Shown piece by piece: positions 5,662 to 5,879 of a stretch of 5,879 nucleotides of DNA. Source of the stretch: an uncultured Bacilli bacterium (GTDB taxonomy: Bacteria; Bacillota_I; Bacilli_A; RF39; UBA660). The position numbers were made by a program, and so were the translations under genes. The notes beneath the pieces are model-generated. The model was not told the DNA's origin. It worked only from the letters and a program-made list of their open reading frames with translations, and ran no database searches. Numbering within the stretch: position 1 is the first letter of the stretch; every line of letters begins with the position of its first letter. The DNA lies in the NCBI GenBank assembly GCA_947630435.1, contig CANRHO010000053.1:1-5879 (forward strand), read 5' to 3'.

Positions 5662-5879
5662 TTATTTTTCCTCCTTTGTGCTTAGTGGTTTAAATCCAAT
5701 TTTTTCTTCTAACGCTGCAGCAATATTAATAACGTTACTATCTTGTTTAACAGCTCCCGTTATGTTTACCGCAACTGGCATATTATCAATTAAACCTGAT
5801 GGAATGGTAATAGATGGGAATCCACCGAAATTTCCGATTGCTAGGTTTTCTGCAAAAAGTAAATACTTATCTGACATAA
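5662..5879 (-). CDS. gatA: Glutamyl-tRNA(Gln) amidotransferase subunit A, C-terminal fragment cut by window edge
   Basis: Only the last 71 codons plus a partial codon are present; the 5' part lies beyond the right edge. The sequence ENLAIGNFGGFPSITIPSG, then MPVAVNITG and a closing IAAALEEKIGF stretch, matches the conserved C-terminal end of GatA amidases. There the loop after the NFGGFPSITIP segment packs against the substrate pocket. GatA releases ammonia from glutamine (or asparagine) for GatB, using a Ser-cisSer-Lys triad that would be outside this window. ATG at 5877 is an internal methionine, not the start. The stop TAA (5662-5664) is one base from gatB, so the two are one operon; gatC would be expected upstream. 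Confidence 0.92.
   Translation of the reverse strand, partial: MSDKYLLFAENLAIGNFGGFPSITIPSGLIDNMPVAVNITGAVKQDSNVINIAAALEEKIGFKPLSTKEEK
5670..5677 (-). promoter_or_regulatory. Ribosome binding site of gatB inside the gatA 3' end
   Basis: AAAGGAGG on the minus strand is nine bases before the gatB ATG and is read as part of the last gatA codons (KEEK, then stop). This arrangement is typical of tightly coupled operon genes. Confidence 0.85.

Overview
The window is strongly AT-rich and gene-dense, and every gene lies on the minus strand, so they read right to left. Good Shine-Dalgarno sites (AAAGGAGG, AGGAG, AAGGTG, GAGGTG), a U-tract hairpin terminator, sigma-A-like promoter boxes and a Firmicutes-type GatCAB amidotransferase point to a low-GC Gram-positive bacterium. 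The surface-protein style suggests an uncultured gut-type Bacilli/Clostridia or Mollicutes-related lineage, but that placement is inference. Genes end in TAA or TAG and no gene contains an in-frame TGA. The one Trp seen (in GatB) is TGG, so the window does not separate the standard code from code 4.

Layout from right to left. (1) 5662-5879 is the C-terminal end of gatA, cut by the window edge. (2) 4236-5660 is complete gatB, one base after gatA. It is closed by a convincing intrinsic terminator whose stem begins inside the gatB stop codon, so gatA-gatB is the end of an operon. (3) 3120-4127 is an unrecognised protein with an N-terminal membrane segment and a zinc-protease signature, HELFH plus a downstream NEG. 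(4) 2254-2997 is a classical short-chain dehydrogenase/reductase with a complete catalytic tetrad. (5) 1-2139 is a large surface protein whose stop lies beyond the left edge. It has a basic cytoplasmic tail, one membrane anchor, about 16 leucine-rich repeats of 21-22 residues, a bacterial Ig-like domain and a Ser/Thr/Asn/Lys-rich tail. Its minus-strand frame is open from 2139 to base 1.

Only gatA and gatB are clearly co-transcribed and work together: they form the amidotransferase that makes Gln-tRNA(Gln) and/or Asn-tRNA(Asn). The other three genes are separated by AT-rich gaps of about 110 bases holding their own candidate promoters, and look like independent units. No insertion sequence, CRISPR array, tRNA or rRNA was seen, and no stretch over 300 bases lacks a gene. 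The most unusual material is the repeat array in the surface protein, with two recently duplicated 63-bp pairs, its GRPK-containing cytoplasmic tail, and the orphan membrane zincin.
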